DNA of 57,442 nucleotides from Bacteroidota bacterium. Its GTDB lineage: Bacteria > Bacteroidota > Bacteroidia > Bacteroidales > GCA-2748055. The stretch covers positions 1 to 57,442 of the forward strand of contig JAAEOI010000479.1 in assembly GCA_024244665.1 (NCBI GenBank), given 5' to 3'. Below the pieces are notes generated by a model. It saw only the letters and a program-made list of their open reading frames with translations, was not told the origin of the DNA and did not search any database. Numbering within the stretch: position 1 is the stretch's first letter; every line of letters starts with the position of its first letter. The translations under genes and the position numbers were made by a program. Below, piece after piece: positions 25,395-33,790 of this stretch.

Positions 25395-26987
25395 ATGTCA
25401 AAATTAGTTTTGCTGGGAGATGAGGCCATTGGGCAGGGAGCCCTGGATGCAGGCCTTTCGGGTGTGTATGCATATCCGGGTACACCATCCACTGAAATCA
25501 CCGAATTTATTCAGAAATCAAAGGGAGCCAGGGAGCGGGGTGTGCATGCCGACTGGTCGGCCAATGAAAAGACCGCCATGGAGTCTGCCCTGGGCATGTC
25601 CTATGCCGGTAAACGGGCCATGGTCTGTATGAAACATGTGGGGCTTAATGTGGCTGCCGATGCCTTTGTCAATGCAGGAATGACCGGAGTAAATGGTGGC
25701 CTGGTGGTGGTTGTGGCCGATGATCCTTCCATGCACTCCTCCCAGAATGAACAGGACTCAAGGTTTTATGGCAAGTTTTCCATGATCCCTGTCCTGGAAC
25801 CTGCCACTCAGCAGGAGGCCTATAATATGACCCGTTACGGGTTCGAACTATCTGAAAAAATGTCTCTTCCCGTGATGCTCAGGATCACCACCCGGCTTGC
25901 TCACTCCAGGTCAGGCGTGTTAAGGGCTGAACAAAAGGAAGAGAATGACCTGAAACTGCCCTCCGATCTGAAACAGTTTATACTGCTGCCAGCCCTGGCG
26001 AGGAAACGCTACAAACTTCTGCTCTCGGTTCAGGAAAAACTTGAGGAGGAGGGAATTATTTCAGGATTGAACCATGTTGAGTCAGGAGAGGACCATTCGC
26101 GGGGGATCATCACATGCGGACTGGCATACAACTACTACAGGGAGGTGGCCAATGAAACAGAACTGGATCATCCGGTATTGAAGATCTCCCAATACCCTGT
26201 CTCCCCGGGAATCCTGGAGGATTTTGTGGGGGGAGTGGATGAGGTAATTGTCATGGAAGAGGGAGCTCCTCTTCTTGAGGAGTCCCTAACCGGGGTACTG
26301 GAAACCAAATACCAGATCAAAGGCAGGCTTGACGGAACGTTGCCCAGGGACGGTGAGTTGAGCCCGCTGCTGGTAAAAAAGGCCTTTGGGATGAAGGTGG
26401 GAACCGGCAGGGAGATTCCTGATATCGTAAGGAACCGGCCCCCGGCACTATGCCAGGGCTGCGGTCATATCGATATGTACAATGCCCTTGGTGAGGCCCT
26501 TGGGTCCTATGGGCCTGGACGAGTCTTTTCAGATATTGGTTGTTACACCCTGGGTGCACTGCCTCCCTATAATGCCATCAGCTCCTGTGTGGACATGGGG
26601 GCGTCCATTACAATGGCTAAAGGAGCTTCTGATGCAGGTTTACGTCCCTCTGTGGCGGTGATAGGGGACTCGACATTTACCCATTCAGGAATGACCGGTC
26701 TGCTGGATGTGGTGATTGAAGGGACACCAGTTACAGTGATTATTTCAGATAACGCAACAACCGGAATGACCGGTGGGCAGAAGTCACATGCCACCAACCG
26801 GCTTCTGGAGATATGCAAAGGAATTGGTGTTGAACCGAACCATATACGCATGATGAATCCGCTTAAGAAACATCATGATGAGAACAGGGCAATGGTCTCA
26901 GAAGAGTTGGAGTATGAAGGTGTATCGGTGGTTATTGCCCAGAGGGAGTGTATTCAGACCGCCACACGCCGTCTGAAGACTGTTTAA
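25395..26987 (+). CDS. iorA: Indolepyruvate ferredoxin oxidoreductase, alpha subunit
   Basis: The TPP-binding subunit, 530 residues, which with IorB oxidatively decarboxylates aryl pyruvates to aryl-acetyl-CoA using ferredoxin. The N-terminal pyrimidine-binding domain shows GQGALDAGLSGVYAYPGTPSTEI and the TPP motif is GDSTFTHSGMTGLLDVV to ISDNATTGMTGGQ (about 424-460). The conserved CQGCGHIDMYNA is present. The archaeal-type C-terminal domain with two 4Fe-4S clusters is missing: the protein ends at RECIQTATRRLKTV just after the TPP domain. The open frame begins with TTG at 25386, but ATG at 25395 (MSKLVLLGDEA) is the better start. Confidence 0.93.
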   Translation: MSKLVLLGDEAIGQGALDAGLSGVYAYPGTPSTEITEFIQKSKGARERGVHADWSANEKTAMESALGMSYAGKRAMVCMKHVGLNVAADAFVNAGMTGVNGGLVVVVADDPSMHSSQNEQDSRFYGKFSMIPVLEPATQQEAYNMTRYGFELSEKMSLPVMLRITTRLAHSRSGVLRAEQKEENDLKLPSDLKQFILLPALARKRYKLLLSVQEKLEEEGIISGLNHVESGEDHSRGIITCGLAYNYYREVANETELDHPVLKISQYPVSPGILEDFVGGVDEVIVMEEGAPLLEESLTGVLETKYQIKGRLDGTLPRDGELSPLLVKKAFGMKVGTGREIPDIVRNRPPALCQGCGHIDMYNALGEALGSYGPGRVFSDIGCYTLGALPPYNAISSCVDMGASITMAKGASDAGLRPSVAVIGDSTFTHSGMTGLLDVVIEGTPVTVIISDNATTGMTGGQKSHATNRLLEICKGIGVEPNHIRMMNPLKKHHDENRAMVSEELEYEGVSVVIAQRECIQTATRRLKTV

Positions 26988-27037
26988 GTACTCAGTAGGC
27001 AGTGCTCAGTACTCAGTAGGCAGTGCTCAGTACTCAG
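26987..27037 (+). repeat. Heptanucleotide array C, between iorA and iorB
   Basis: Starting at the last base of the iorA stop codon, the sequence reads a partial AGTACT, then CAGTAGG, CAGTGCT, CAGTACT twice over, then CAG. It is in perfect 7-base phase and belongs to the same family as arrays A and B, but with CAGTAGG/CAGTGCT as partner heptads. It lies inside an operon and sets the spacing between iorA and iorB. Confidence 0.93.
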
Positions 27038-27055
27038 GAAAAAAATGGAAAAAGG

Positions 27056-27634
27056 ATGAAAAGAGACATTATACTGGCAGGTGTCGGGGGACAGGGGATC
27101 CTCTCCATTGCTGCGGTGATAGGAGTTGCAGCTGTTGAATCGGGTTTTTACCTAAAACAGGCCGAGGTTCACGGTATGAGTCAGAGGGGTGGGGATGTAC
27201 AGTCGCACCTGAGGATATCTGATAAACCCATTGCCTCAGACCTGATACCCCAGGGAAATTGTGATATGATCCTCTCGGTGGAGCCCATGGAGGCTCTTCG
27301 TTACCTGCCCTTCCTGGCTCCTGACGGATGGATCGTAACCAGCAGTAAACCTTTTGCAAACATAGCGGATTATCCCGATGAGGAGGCTCTCTTCAAGGAG
27401 ATAGGGAGGGTGGAAAACCACCGGATTGTGGATGCCACATCCATTGCTAAGGATCTTGGCTCACTGAAAGTTTCAAACATTGTGATGCTTGGAGCCGCTT
27501 CACAGGAGTTGGGTATCACTGAAGATTGTCTGAAGAATGCGATTGCCGTGCTTTTCGGAAGGAAGGGAGAAGAAATTGTCAAGCTTAATATTTCAGCTCT
27601 GGAAGCTGGAAGAAATGCTGTATCTTACGGCTAA
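27056..27634 (+). CDS. iorB: Indolepyruvate ferredoxin oxidoreductase, beta subunit
   Basis: The gamma-type subunit of the 2-oxoacid oxidoreductase, 192 residues. It starts MKRDIILAGVGGQGILSIAAVIG, the diagnostic GVGGQG motif, followed by QAEVHGMSQRGGDVQSHLRIS. The frame extends upstream to 27023 but that part is translated heptamer repeat, so ATG at 27056 is chosen. It forms the functional enzyme with IorA directly upstream and supports amino-acid fermentation or aryl-acid formation. Confidence 0.93.
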   Translation: MKRDIILAGVGGQGILSIAAVIGVAAVESGFYLKQAEVHGMSQRGGDVQSHLRISDKPIASDLIPQGNCDMILSVEPMEALRYLPFLAPDGWIVTSSKPFANIADYPDEEALFKEIGRVENHRIVDATSIAKDLGSLKVSNIVMLGAASQELGITEDCLKNAIAVLFGRKGEEIVKLNISALEAGRNAVSYG

Positions 27635-27645
27635 AAGAGCTCCTT

Positions 27646-29163
27646 ATGTTTACTCAGAAAGACCTGCGGCAGATTGCTGATAAGGGTGTCCGGATCGATG
27701 AAATCAACCGGCAGATTAAATATTTTCAGAAAGGTTTTCCACCTGCTGATATCACAATGACCGCAACTCCCGGTAAGGGAATCATTGTTTTATCGGAAGG
27801 CGATGAACGGCACTATAAGGATATTTTCCTGAATAATGCTCCCGATTTCCGCATTACGCGTTTTATTCCTGCTTCAGGGGCGGCGACCAGGATGTTTAAG
27901 TCCCTGTTTGAAACCCTGGAGAACCTGGAGGGCTTACCTGCAGAGGAGCAGCAAAAGATTGTGAAGAAGCAAGTGGAGATAAAGCATTTTTTCAAGAATC
28001 TGGAGAGATACCCCTTTTTTGAGGATTTGGAGCTCCCGGAGGATGCATCACCTGCGGAAATCCTGAAGAGAATACTTGGAGAGGAGGGGCTGAATTATGC
28101 CGGTAAACCCAAGGGCTTATTGAAATTTCATAAATACGGGGCGGAGGACCGCAGGAGCTCTTTTGAAGAGCATCTGTGGGAAGCGGCAATGTATTGCGGC
28201 AGCCGTCAGAAAAGTGCCAGGATCCATCTTACTGTTTCCCCTGCCCATCTGGATGGCTTTCAGGCCGAAGCGGCCAGGATTATTCCACGGATCGAAAACA
28301 AGACAGGTTTCCAGATTGATCTCTCCTTCTCTTTTCAAAAACCGGAGACCGATACGATTGCAGTCGATCCGGACGATGAACCTTTCAGGAATCCCGACGG
28401 AACCCTGCTTTTCAGACCAGGTGGCCATGGCGCCCTGATACGGAACCTGGATGCCCTGGATTCGGACATGGTTTTCATAAGTAATATTGACAATGTGGCG
28501 CCTGACAGGATCAAGAATACCCGGATGAGATACAAACAGGTACTGGGCGGACTATTGCTTGAGATCCGCTCAAAGCTAAGCTATTACCTTCAGCAGCTTA
28601 CTTCCGGGGAGAAGCTGGAAAGGACACGTCTTGACGCCTTTGTGACCTACCTGCATGAGCGACTGGGTATGGCCATTCCTGAGAAACTGGCAAGCTGGGA
28701 TGCTCCTGAACTGATCGAGTGGCTGATTGAAACCATGAACCGTCCAATCCGGGTATGTGGCATGGTCAGGAATGAAGGTGAACCCGGAGGTGGGCCATTC
28801 TATGTTCGCTCTGAAACAGGTGAAGTGAGCCTACAGATCGTGGAGTCTTCACAGATTGATCTTGAGAATCCCTTCCAGGCTGCAGTATTCGGGGAATCGA
28901 CCCATTTCAATCCGGTCGATCTGGTTTGCAGCATCCGGGATTTCCGGGGTGAGAAGTTTAAGCTCGCCAGCTTTGTGGACCACAACAGCGGTTTTATTTC
29001 GGAGAAGTCGGTGGAAGGGAAGCCACTGAAGGCACTGGAACTCCCGGGGCTATGGAATGGATCAATGGCCGGCTGGCTCACCCTGTTTGTGGATGTTCCT
29101 GTGGAGACCTTCTCCCCCGTAAAGACCGTGTTTGATTTGTTGCGCGAAGAACACCGTGCCTGA
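27646..29163 (+). CDS. DUF4301 family protein
   Basis: A 505-residue cytoplasmic protein of the DUF4301 family, which is nearly confined to Bacteroidetes. Recognisable family segments are FIPASGAATRMFKSLFE (a nucleotidyltransferase-like phosphate loop near residue 85), PKGLLKFHKYG and GRF-like LFRPGGHGALIRNLD, MVFISNIDNVAPD and EPGGGPFYV. These resemble sugar-nucleotide pyrophosphorylases, so nucleotide-sugar chemistry is possible but unproven. It lies 11 bases after iorB and is probably co-transcribed with iorAB. Confidence 0.85.
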   Translation: MFTQKDLRQIADKGVRIDEINRQIKYFQKGFPPADITMTATPGKGIIVLSEGDERHYKDIFLNNAPDFRITRFIPASGAATRMFKSLFETLENLEGLPAEEQQKIVKKQVEIKHFFKNLERYPFFEDLELPEDASPAEILKRILGEEGLNYAGKPKGLLKFHKYGAEDRRSSFEEHLWEAAMYCGSRQKSARIHLTVSPAHLDGFQAEAARIIPRIENKTGFQIDLSFSFQKPETDTIAVDPDDEPFRNPDGTLLFRPGGHGALIRNLDALDSDMVFISNIDNVAPDRIKNTRMRYKQVLGGLLLEIRSKLSYYLQQLTSGEKLERTRLDAFVTYLHERLGMAIPEKLASWDAPELIEWLIETMNRPIRVCGMVRNEGEPGGGPFYVRSETGEVSLQIVESSQIDLENPFQAAVFGESTHFNPVDLVCSIRDFRGEKFKLASFVDHNSGFISEKSVEGKPLKALELPGLWNGSMAGWLTLFVDVPVETFSPVKTVFDLLREEHRA

Positions 29164-29249
29164 TCCGATGTTTCCGAAATTCAACGAAGTTAATTGTCGA
29201 TTAGTTATCATAAAGGGATAAATCACCGAAACAATAAGATACTCAGAAA

Positions 29250-29951
29250 ATGAATTGGAGTGATTACAGGATTTTGCTGGTGGACGACGAGAAGGATATT
29301 CTTGAGTTTCTCAGTTACAATCTCCGAAATGAAGGATTTGAGATACATACGGCCGGAAACGGCAGGGATGCCGTTAGCAAAGCGGCTGATATTAAACCAC
29401 ACCTGGTACTGATGGATGTGATGATGCCTGAAATGGATGGCATAACAGCCTGCGAGGAGATCCGGAAAAACAGGAAACTTGAGAATATCCTGGTTGCATT
29501 TCTGACTGCCAGGGGAGAGGACTACTCCCAGATTGCTGGTTTTGAGGCTGGTGGTGACGATTACATCACCAAACCCATCAAGCCTAAGGTGTTGGTGAGT
29601 CGCATCAAAGCCCTGTTGAAACGAAGGAGTGTGAAGATCCAGGATTCGGAAACCGTTTCATCAACCAGGATTGTCTCTGGCGACCTGGTGATCGACAAGG
29701 AGCGCTACGTGGTTGTTAAGAAGGGAAAGGATATGGCACTTCCCCGGAAAGAGTTTGAGCTCCTGTCCCTGCTGATCTCCAAACCTGAGAAGGTCTTTAC
29801 CCGGCAGGAGATTTTCGATGCTGTCTGGGGGGATAACATCATTGTGGGCGACCGAACCATCGATGTTCACATCCGCAAACTCCGTGAGAAGCTGGGTGAG
29901 AAAAACATCCGTACAGTGAAGGGGATTGGTTACAAGTATATTGTATCCTGA
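29250..29951 (+). CDS. PhoB/OmpR-family response regulator
   Basis: A 233-residue transcription factor with an N-terminal receiver domain (D12, D13, phospho-acceptor D56 in LVLMDVMMPEMDG, Thr in AFLTARGED and Lys in YITKPI) and a C-terminal winged helix (about 135-232, ending VKGIGYKYIVS). No histidine kinase adjoins it. Its stop is directly next to the stop of the convergent Pit-type phosphate transporter, with no bases between. That neighbour suggests a phosphate link, but orphan regulators of this type are common. Confidence 0.92.
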   Translation: MNWSDYRILLVDDEKDILEFLSYNLRNEGFEIHTAGNGRDAVSKAADIKPHLVLMDVMMPEMDGITACEEIRKNRKLENILVAFLTARGEDYSQIAGFEAGGDDYITKPIKPKVLVSRIKALLKRRSVKIQDSETVSSTRIVSGDLVIDKERYVVVKKGKDMALPRKEFELLSLLISKPEKVFTRQEIFDAVWGDNIIVGDRTIDVHIRKLREKLGEKNIRTVKGIGYKYIVS

Positions 29952-32216
29952 TTAACCCAGGATTCGCACATCAATATCCGGATGACTCTTTAACATTGTT
30001 TCCTGGAGCTGAGCATCGGCTTTTACAAGTTGCACCACATTTATAAAGAGATTCTTGGTTTCGTTAAGCATCTCCATATAAGTGACACTTACCTTTACAC
30101 CCTTCTGGGTTTTCTTGAGTATCTTGATCCTGTTCAGCAGAATATCATTGGCCAGATCGATCATCTCATCACGGCGGTCTGCTAATTCATCAATGCTATC
30201 AAAATTCTTGTTTTTCAGGATGTTAATGGCAAAGTTGAAAAACTCGCTGGACTTCTCATTGAAATTTTTCAATGCACCGGTCTGCTCCTTATCCAGCTGG
30301 TGGTTATTATCCAGGTGGGTATAAGCAGGCTGTATTATATGCATCAGTGAACTACTCATCTCCTTCATATAGGACACCACTTGTACATAATGGTGACCGC
30401 TCTCCAGTTCAGTCTCTTCAAATTTTCTGAGTTTCCCGGGGATGTCTTCACGGATACTCTTAATCTGTTTACCCAGCTGTTTGGCCTCCTTTTTAAGCTT
30501 TTTAAGCTCCTTGTGTTTCTCCCTGAAAAAACTGTTATAACTAAGGTACAGTATCTTGGAAACCTTTATAATTGAGCTTCTTACCTCATCGTCGCATGAT
30601 TTCAGTACCTGGTTGGAAGCGGTGATGATCTTGCTGTCGATCAATTCCTGTTTCTCAGTCTTTTTCTTATGGAATGCATGGGATCTGAGCAGGAGATAGA
30701 TGGCCACGATAATAAGGATGAGAATCACAGGCCACTTTCCGAAGAAAATGAGGGTGGCGATCAGGAAGGATGCCAGGAAGGCGCTGAAGGCGGTAAAGAA
30801 CCAGCCCCCGATCACTGTAAGTACCCCGGTAATACGGTAGACTGCGCTTTCACGGCCCCAGGCACCGTCGGCCAGAGAGGTACCCATGGCCACCATAAAG
30901 GTTACATAGGTGGTAGACAGGGGAAGTTTCAGGGAGGTACCTATGGCGATCAGGATACTGGCAACAACCAGGTTTACTGAGGCGCGAACAAGGTCAAAAG
31001 CCATCCCCGAATCACTTGTTACCTGGTCCTTATCTGCATCAAACCTGGACTCAACAACTCGTATGACAGCTGGGGGAACAATTTTTTTAAACCCGTTGCT
31101 GGTCTCAATTGCACGCCTTACAAGGAATCTTGCAAGGGAGGAGGAGGCAAAGCGTTCCGATCCTTCACCCTGGCGGCTTAGGTCGAGAGAGGTGGCAGTT
31201 ACAGACTTTGCTTTTTTGGAAAACCTGAGGGTCAGAACCATGATCAGACCTGCAATAATCAGGAAGTAGATGGGTGTATTTACCTTTCCCTGGAGGGCGG
31301 TCATCATAAAGCCAGACGGTTCTCCGCTTCCTGATGCCATGAAGGCCTTGAATGACTCAAAACCGGCAAGGGGTACCCCAATGAAGTTTACCAGGTCGTT
31401 CCCGGCAAATGCCATGGCCAGTGCAAAGGTGCCCAGGAGGACAGTGATTTTCATCACGTTGACTTTCGTGAAAAGTGTCAGTAACTGGAACAGGATAGTG
31501 AAGCCGGCAAAACTGATCAGAAGGGAACGGGTTGTGTTCTCCTGGATCGATGCAAGCATGTCGGCTGAGATCAGTGTTGAGCCCTTGGCCCCTTTAATAA
31601 GCAGGAAATAGAGTATTGCTGTTATGGCGAATCCGCCCCATAACCCGGTCCAGTATTTAGAAGTCTTCTTCACATTGAAAGAGAAGAACAGCCGGACAAT
31701 CCATTGAATGATCAGTCCAACCGAAAAAGCAATAACTACAGAGAGGAAAATCCCCACTATGATCATGACCGAGCTGTTGATATTGATAAAATCCCCTATT
31801 GATTGCTCCGGGTTGGCTGCCCTGAGCACTTTATAGAGTGCAACAGCGACCGCAGAACCGAGGAGTTCAAAAACGATGGAAACTGTTGTGGATGTGGGCA
31901 GGCCCATGGTGTTGAAGAAGTCCAGCAGCAGGATATCTGTGAGCATCACCGCCATGAAGATGATCATGATCTCCTGGAAAGCGAAGAACTCAGGATTAAA
32001 GATCCCCTTCCGTGCCACCTCCATCATCCCGTTGGAGAATACAGCTCCCACAAGGACCCCAACAGCAGCTATGGCAAGAATTATTTTAAAGGGAGCGGCT
32101 TTTGATCCAATGGCTGAATTAAGAAAGTTTACAGCATCATTACTGACTCCGACGATCAGGTCAGAAATTGCCAGGAGGAAAAGTACTCCAACAATCAGGA
32201 TATAGTATGTCTCCAT
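29952..32216 (-). CDS. Inorganic phosphate transporter (Pit family) with C-terminal PhoU-like domain
   Basis: A 754-residue fusion. Residues 1-520 are a Pit/PHO4 carrier with about ten to twelve membrane spans and both family motifs: DLIVGVSNDAVNFLNSAIGS near the N-terminus and AFAGNDLVNFIGVPLAG near residue 270. A further long loop carries the half-repeat SLKLPLSTTYVTFMVAMGTSLADGAWG. Residues about 535-754 form a cytoplasmic helical bundle resembling PhoU, which in other systems modulates phosphate uptake. This single-gene Pit-PhoU arrangement is known in Bacteroidetes. It takes up phosphate with protons or sodium. Confidence 0.9.
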   Translation of the reverse strand: METYYILIVGVLFLLAISDLIVGVSNDAVNFLNSAIGSKAAPFKIILAIAAVGVLVGAVFSNGMMEVARKGIFNPEFFAFQEIMIIFMAVMLTDILLLDFFNTMGLPTSTTVSIVFELLGSAVAVALYKVLRAANPEQSIGDFININSSVMIIVGIFLSVVIAFSVGLIIQWIVRLFFSFNVKKTSKYWTGLWGGFAITAILYFLLIKGAKGSTLISADMLASIQENTTRSLLISFAGFTILFQLLTLFTKVNVMKITVLLGTFALAMAFAGNDLVNFIGVPLAGFESFKAFMASGSGEPSGFMMTALQGKVNTPIYFLIIAGLIMVLTLRFSKKAKSVTATSLDLSRQGEGSERFASSSLARFLVRRAIETSNGFKKIVPPAVIRVVESRFDADKDQVTSDSGMAFDLVRASVNLVVASILIAIGTSLKLPLSTTYVTFMVAMGTSLADGAWGRESAVYRITGVLTVIGGWFFTAFSAFLASFLIATLIFFGKWPVILILIIVAIYLLLRSHAFHKKKTEKQELIDSKIITASNQVLKSCDDEVRSSIIKVSKILYLSYNSFFREKHKELKKLKKEAKQLGKQIKSIREDIPGKLRKFEETELESGHHYVQVVSYMKEMSSSLMHIIQPAYTHLDNNHQLDKEQTGALKNFNEKSSEFFNFAINILKNKNFDSIDELADRRDEMIDLANDILLNRIKILKKTQKGVKVSVTYMEMLNETKNLFINVVQLVKADAQLQETMLKSHPDIDVRILG

Positions 32217-32325
32217 TATAAGGCTTTATTAATTTTAATTCAAAAATAGACCAATTCCCGGGATGACAGTATTAAATTAGTGTTAACTCTGTGTAAACCT
32301 TTTGTTACTCGATAAAATACCTGAA

Positions 32326-33102
32326 ATGAAGGATCAAATTTCAATTACCCTGGTGCAGCCCGACATTGTTTGGGAAGGGGCCGCCTCAAATCTGCACATG
32401 CTTAACTCCATGCTTGAGAACCGTTTGCAGGCTGCGGACCTGCTTATCCTGCCTGAAACATTCTCAACGGGTTTTACAATGAGGGCCGGTCAGTTTGCCG
32501 AGGATGAAAGGGGAATGACCCTGAACTGGATGGTGGATCAGGCCAGGGAAAATGATATCTGTGTTGCTGGCAGCATGATCACAAGGGAGGATGGAAAAAT
32601 CTTTAACAGACTATACTGGGTGACCCCGGAAGGTATCGGGGGGCATTACGATAAAAGGCACCTGTTCAGGATGGGACGGGAGGACAAGCACTTCACACAG
32701 GGTGAGTCGCGGGTGATCTTCAGGCTGGGGGAATTCCGGTTTTTGCCGCAGATTTGTTATGATCTAAGGTTTCCTGTCTTTGCCAGGAACCGTAACGACT
32801 ATGATATTCTGTTTTATGTGGCCAACTGGCCGGCACCCAGGCATTTGGTTTGGGAGACGCTGCTCAGGGCCAGGGCCATTGAGAACCAGGCTTATGTTAT
32901 CGGGGTGAGCCGGTCGGGCCGGGACGGTGAGGGTGTGGACCACCTGGGAGGGAGCATCGTGGTTGACCCCTTGGGAAGGACCGAGCATTCCCTGGGCCTT
33001 GAACCCGGAGTACTGAATTTTACCATTGAATTGAAAAAGATCAGGGAATTCCGTGAGAAATTCCCTGTCTGGAAAGATGCTGATAAGTTTACACTGCAAT
33101 AG
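32326..33102 (+). CDS. Omega-amidase (carbon-nitrogen hydrolase, YafV-like)
   Basis: A 258-residue nitrilase-superfamily hydrolase. The catalytic triad is intact: Glu in LLILPETFSTGF, Lys in GGHYDKRHLF and Cys in PQICYDLRFPVFARN. The M/FSTGFTM and WPAPRHLVWETLLRARAIENQAYVIGVSR segments are typical of YafV/omega-amidase, which hydrolyses the 2-oxo acid amides formed by glutamine and methionine transaminases. The frame opens at a TTG (32302), but ATG at 32326 (MKDQISITLVQPD) matches the family start. The stop is 16 bases from the convergent SlyD stop. Confidence 0.9.
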   Translation: MKDQISITLVQPDIVWEGAASNLHMLNSMLENRLQAADLLILPETFSTGFTMRAGQFAEDERGMTLNWMVDQARENDICVAGSMITREDGKIFNRLYWVTPEGIGGHYDKRHLFRMGREDKHFTQGESRVIFRLGEFRFLPQICYDLRFPVFARNRNDYDILFYVANWPAPRHLVWETLLRARAIENQAYVIGVSRSGRDGEGVDHLGGSIVVDPLGRTEHSLGLEPGVLNFTIELKKIREFREKFPVWKDADKFTLQ

Positions 33103-33108
33103 CGTTTT

Positions 33109-33122
33109 AAGTGCTCAGTTAG
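33109..33122 (+). repeat. Degenerate heptamer pair D
   Basis: AAGTGCT followed by CAGTTAG, two diverged units of the CAGTACT heptamer family. The second unit overlaps the stop codon of the minus-strand SlyD-like gene (33119-33121). Only two units, so this could be chance; its position against a stop codon matches the three longer arrays. Confidence 0.45.
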
Positions 33123-33703
33123 CAACCGCAGCCACAACTATCCTGTCGGCCGTCGTCACAGCTTTCTTTGTCGTCGCATGATCCGGCTTCGCTTCCACAA
33201 CCACAAGCTTCACCGTTACCGTGGATATGCCCGTTTTTTAATTCCTCTTCGGATGCAGTACGAACCTCAGTAACTTCTCCTTTGAAGTGAAGGTCATTAC
33301 CTGCCATGGGGTGGTTGAAGTCCATCTGTACAGCCTCCTCTTCGACGGTAAGGATCTTTCCGTTCAGCCTTCGGCCTTCGGCATCCATCATGGGAATCAT
33401 GTTTCCCACCTTCAGGAGATTTTCGTCGACTTTACCCTCAACTTCAAAAATGTTTTTGGGAACATGTACAACGGCCGATTCAACAACAGGTCCATATGCG
33501 TCTTCCGAATTCAGGAGGAAATCAAAACTGTCGCCGATGGTGAGTCCACTCAGCTTATCTTCAAACTTGGGCAGCAATCCGCCGGTTCCAAAAAGGAAGG
33601 TAAGAGGGGTTTCGGGGGTCAGGGCCTCCACAATGTCACCCTCATTTGATCCTGAACGGAGTTCATATACTATGGATACTACACTATTCTTTTCTGCTAT
33701 CAT
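33119..33703 (-). CDS. SlyD-like FKBP-type peptidyl-prolyl isomerase with Cys-rich tail
   Basis: A 194-residue cytoplasmic FKBP. It has the SlyD order: FKBP half (VVSIVYELRSGSNEGDIVEAL, FLFGTGGLLPKFEDKLSGL), inserted IF chaperone domain, and return to FKBP (VDFNHPMAGNDLHFKGEVTEV). The C-terminal 30 residues are an unusual metal-binding tail of Cys, Gly and Asp (for example CGCGSEAGSCDDKESCDD and a final CGCGC) in place of the His-rich tail of E. coli SlyD. SlyD binds nickel for hydrogenase maturation; here the Cys-rich tail would suit soft metals. Metal specificity is an inference. Confidence 0.9.
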   Translation of the reverse strand: MIAEKNSVVSIVYELRSGSNEGDIVEALTPETPLTFLFGTGGLLPKFEDKLSGLTIGDSFDFLLNSEDAYGPVVESAVVHVPKNIFEVEGKVDENLLKVGNMIPMMDAEGRRLNGKILTVEEEAVQMDFNHPMAGNDLHFKGEVTEVRTASEEELKNGHIHGNGEACGCGSEAGSCDDKESCDDGRQDSCGCGC

Positions 33704-33790
33704 GATTTTCTGATTTTAAAAGCACAAAGAAAACAAATATTTCTCTCATATTAAAGGGAGAAATATACACAGAGGGTATTTAACAACATT

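Noticed and set aside
27023..27055. Upstream start for iorB
   Set aside because: The extra residues are translated heptamer repeat; the family start MKRDIILAGVGGQG is at 27056.
29237..29247. Further heptamer copy before the response regulator (GATACTCAGA)
   Set aside because: Only one degenerate unit, not in an array and not at a stop codon; chance match.
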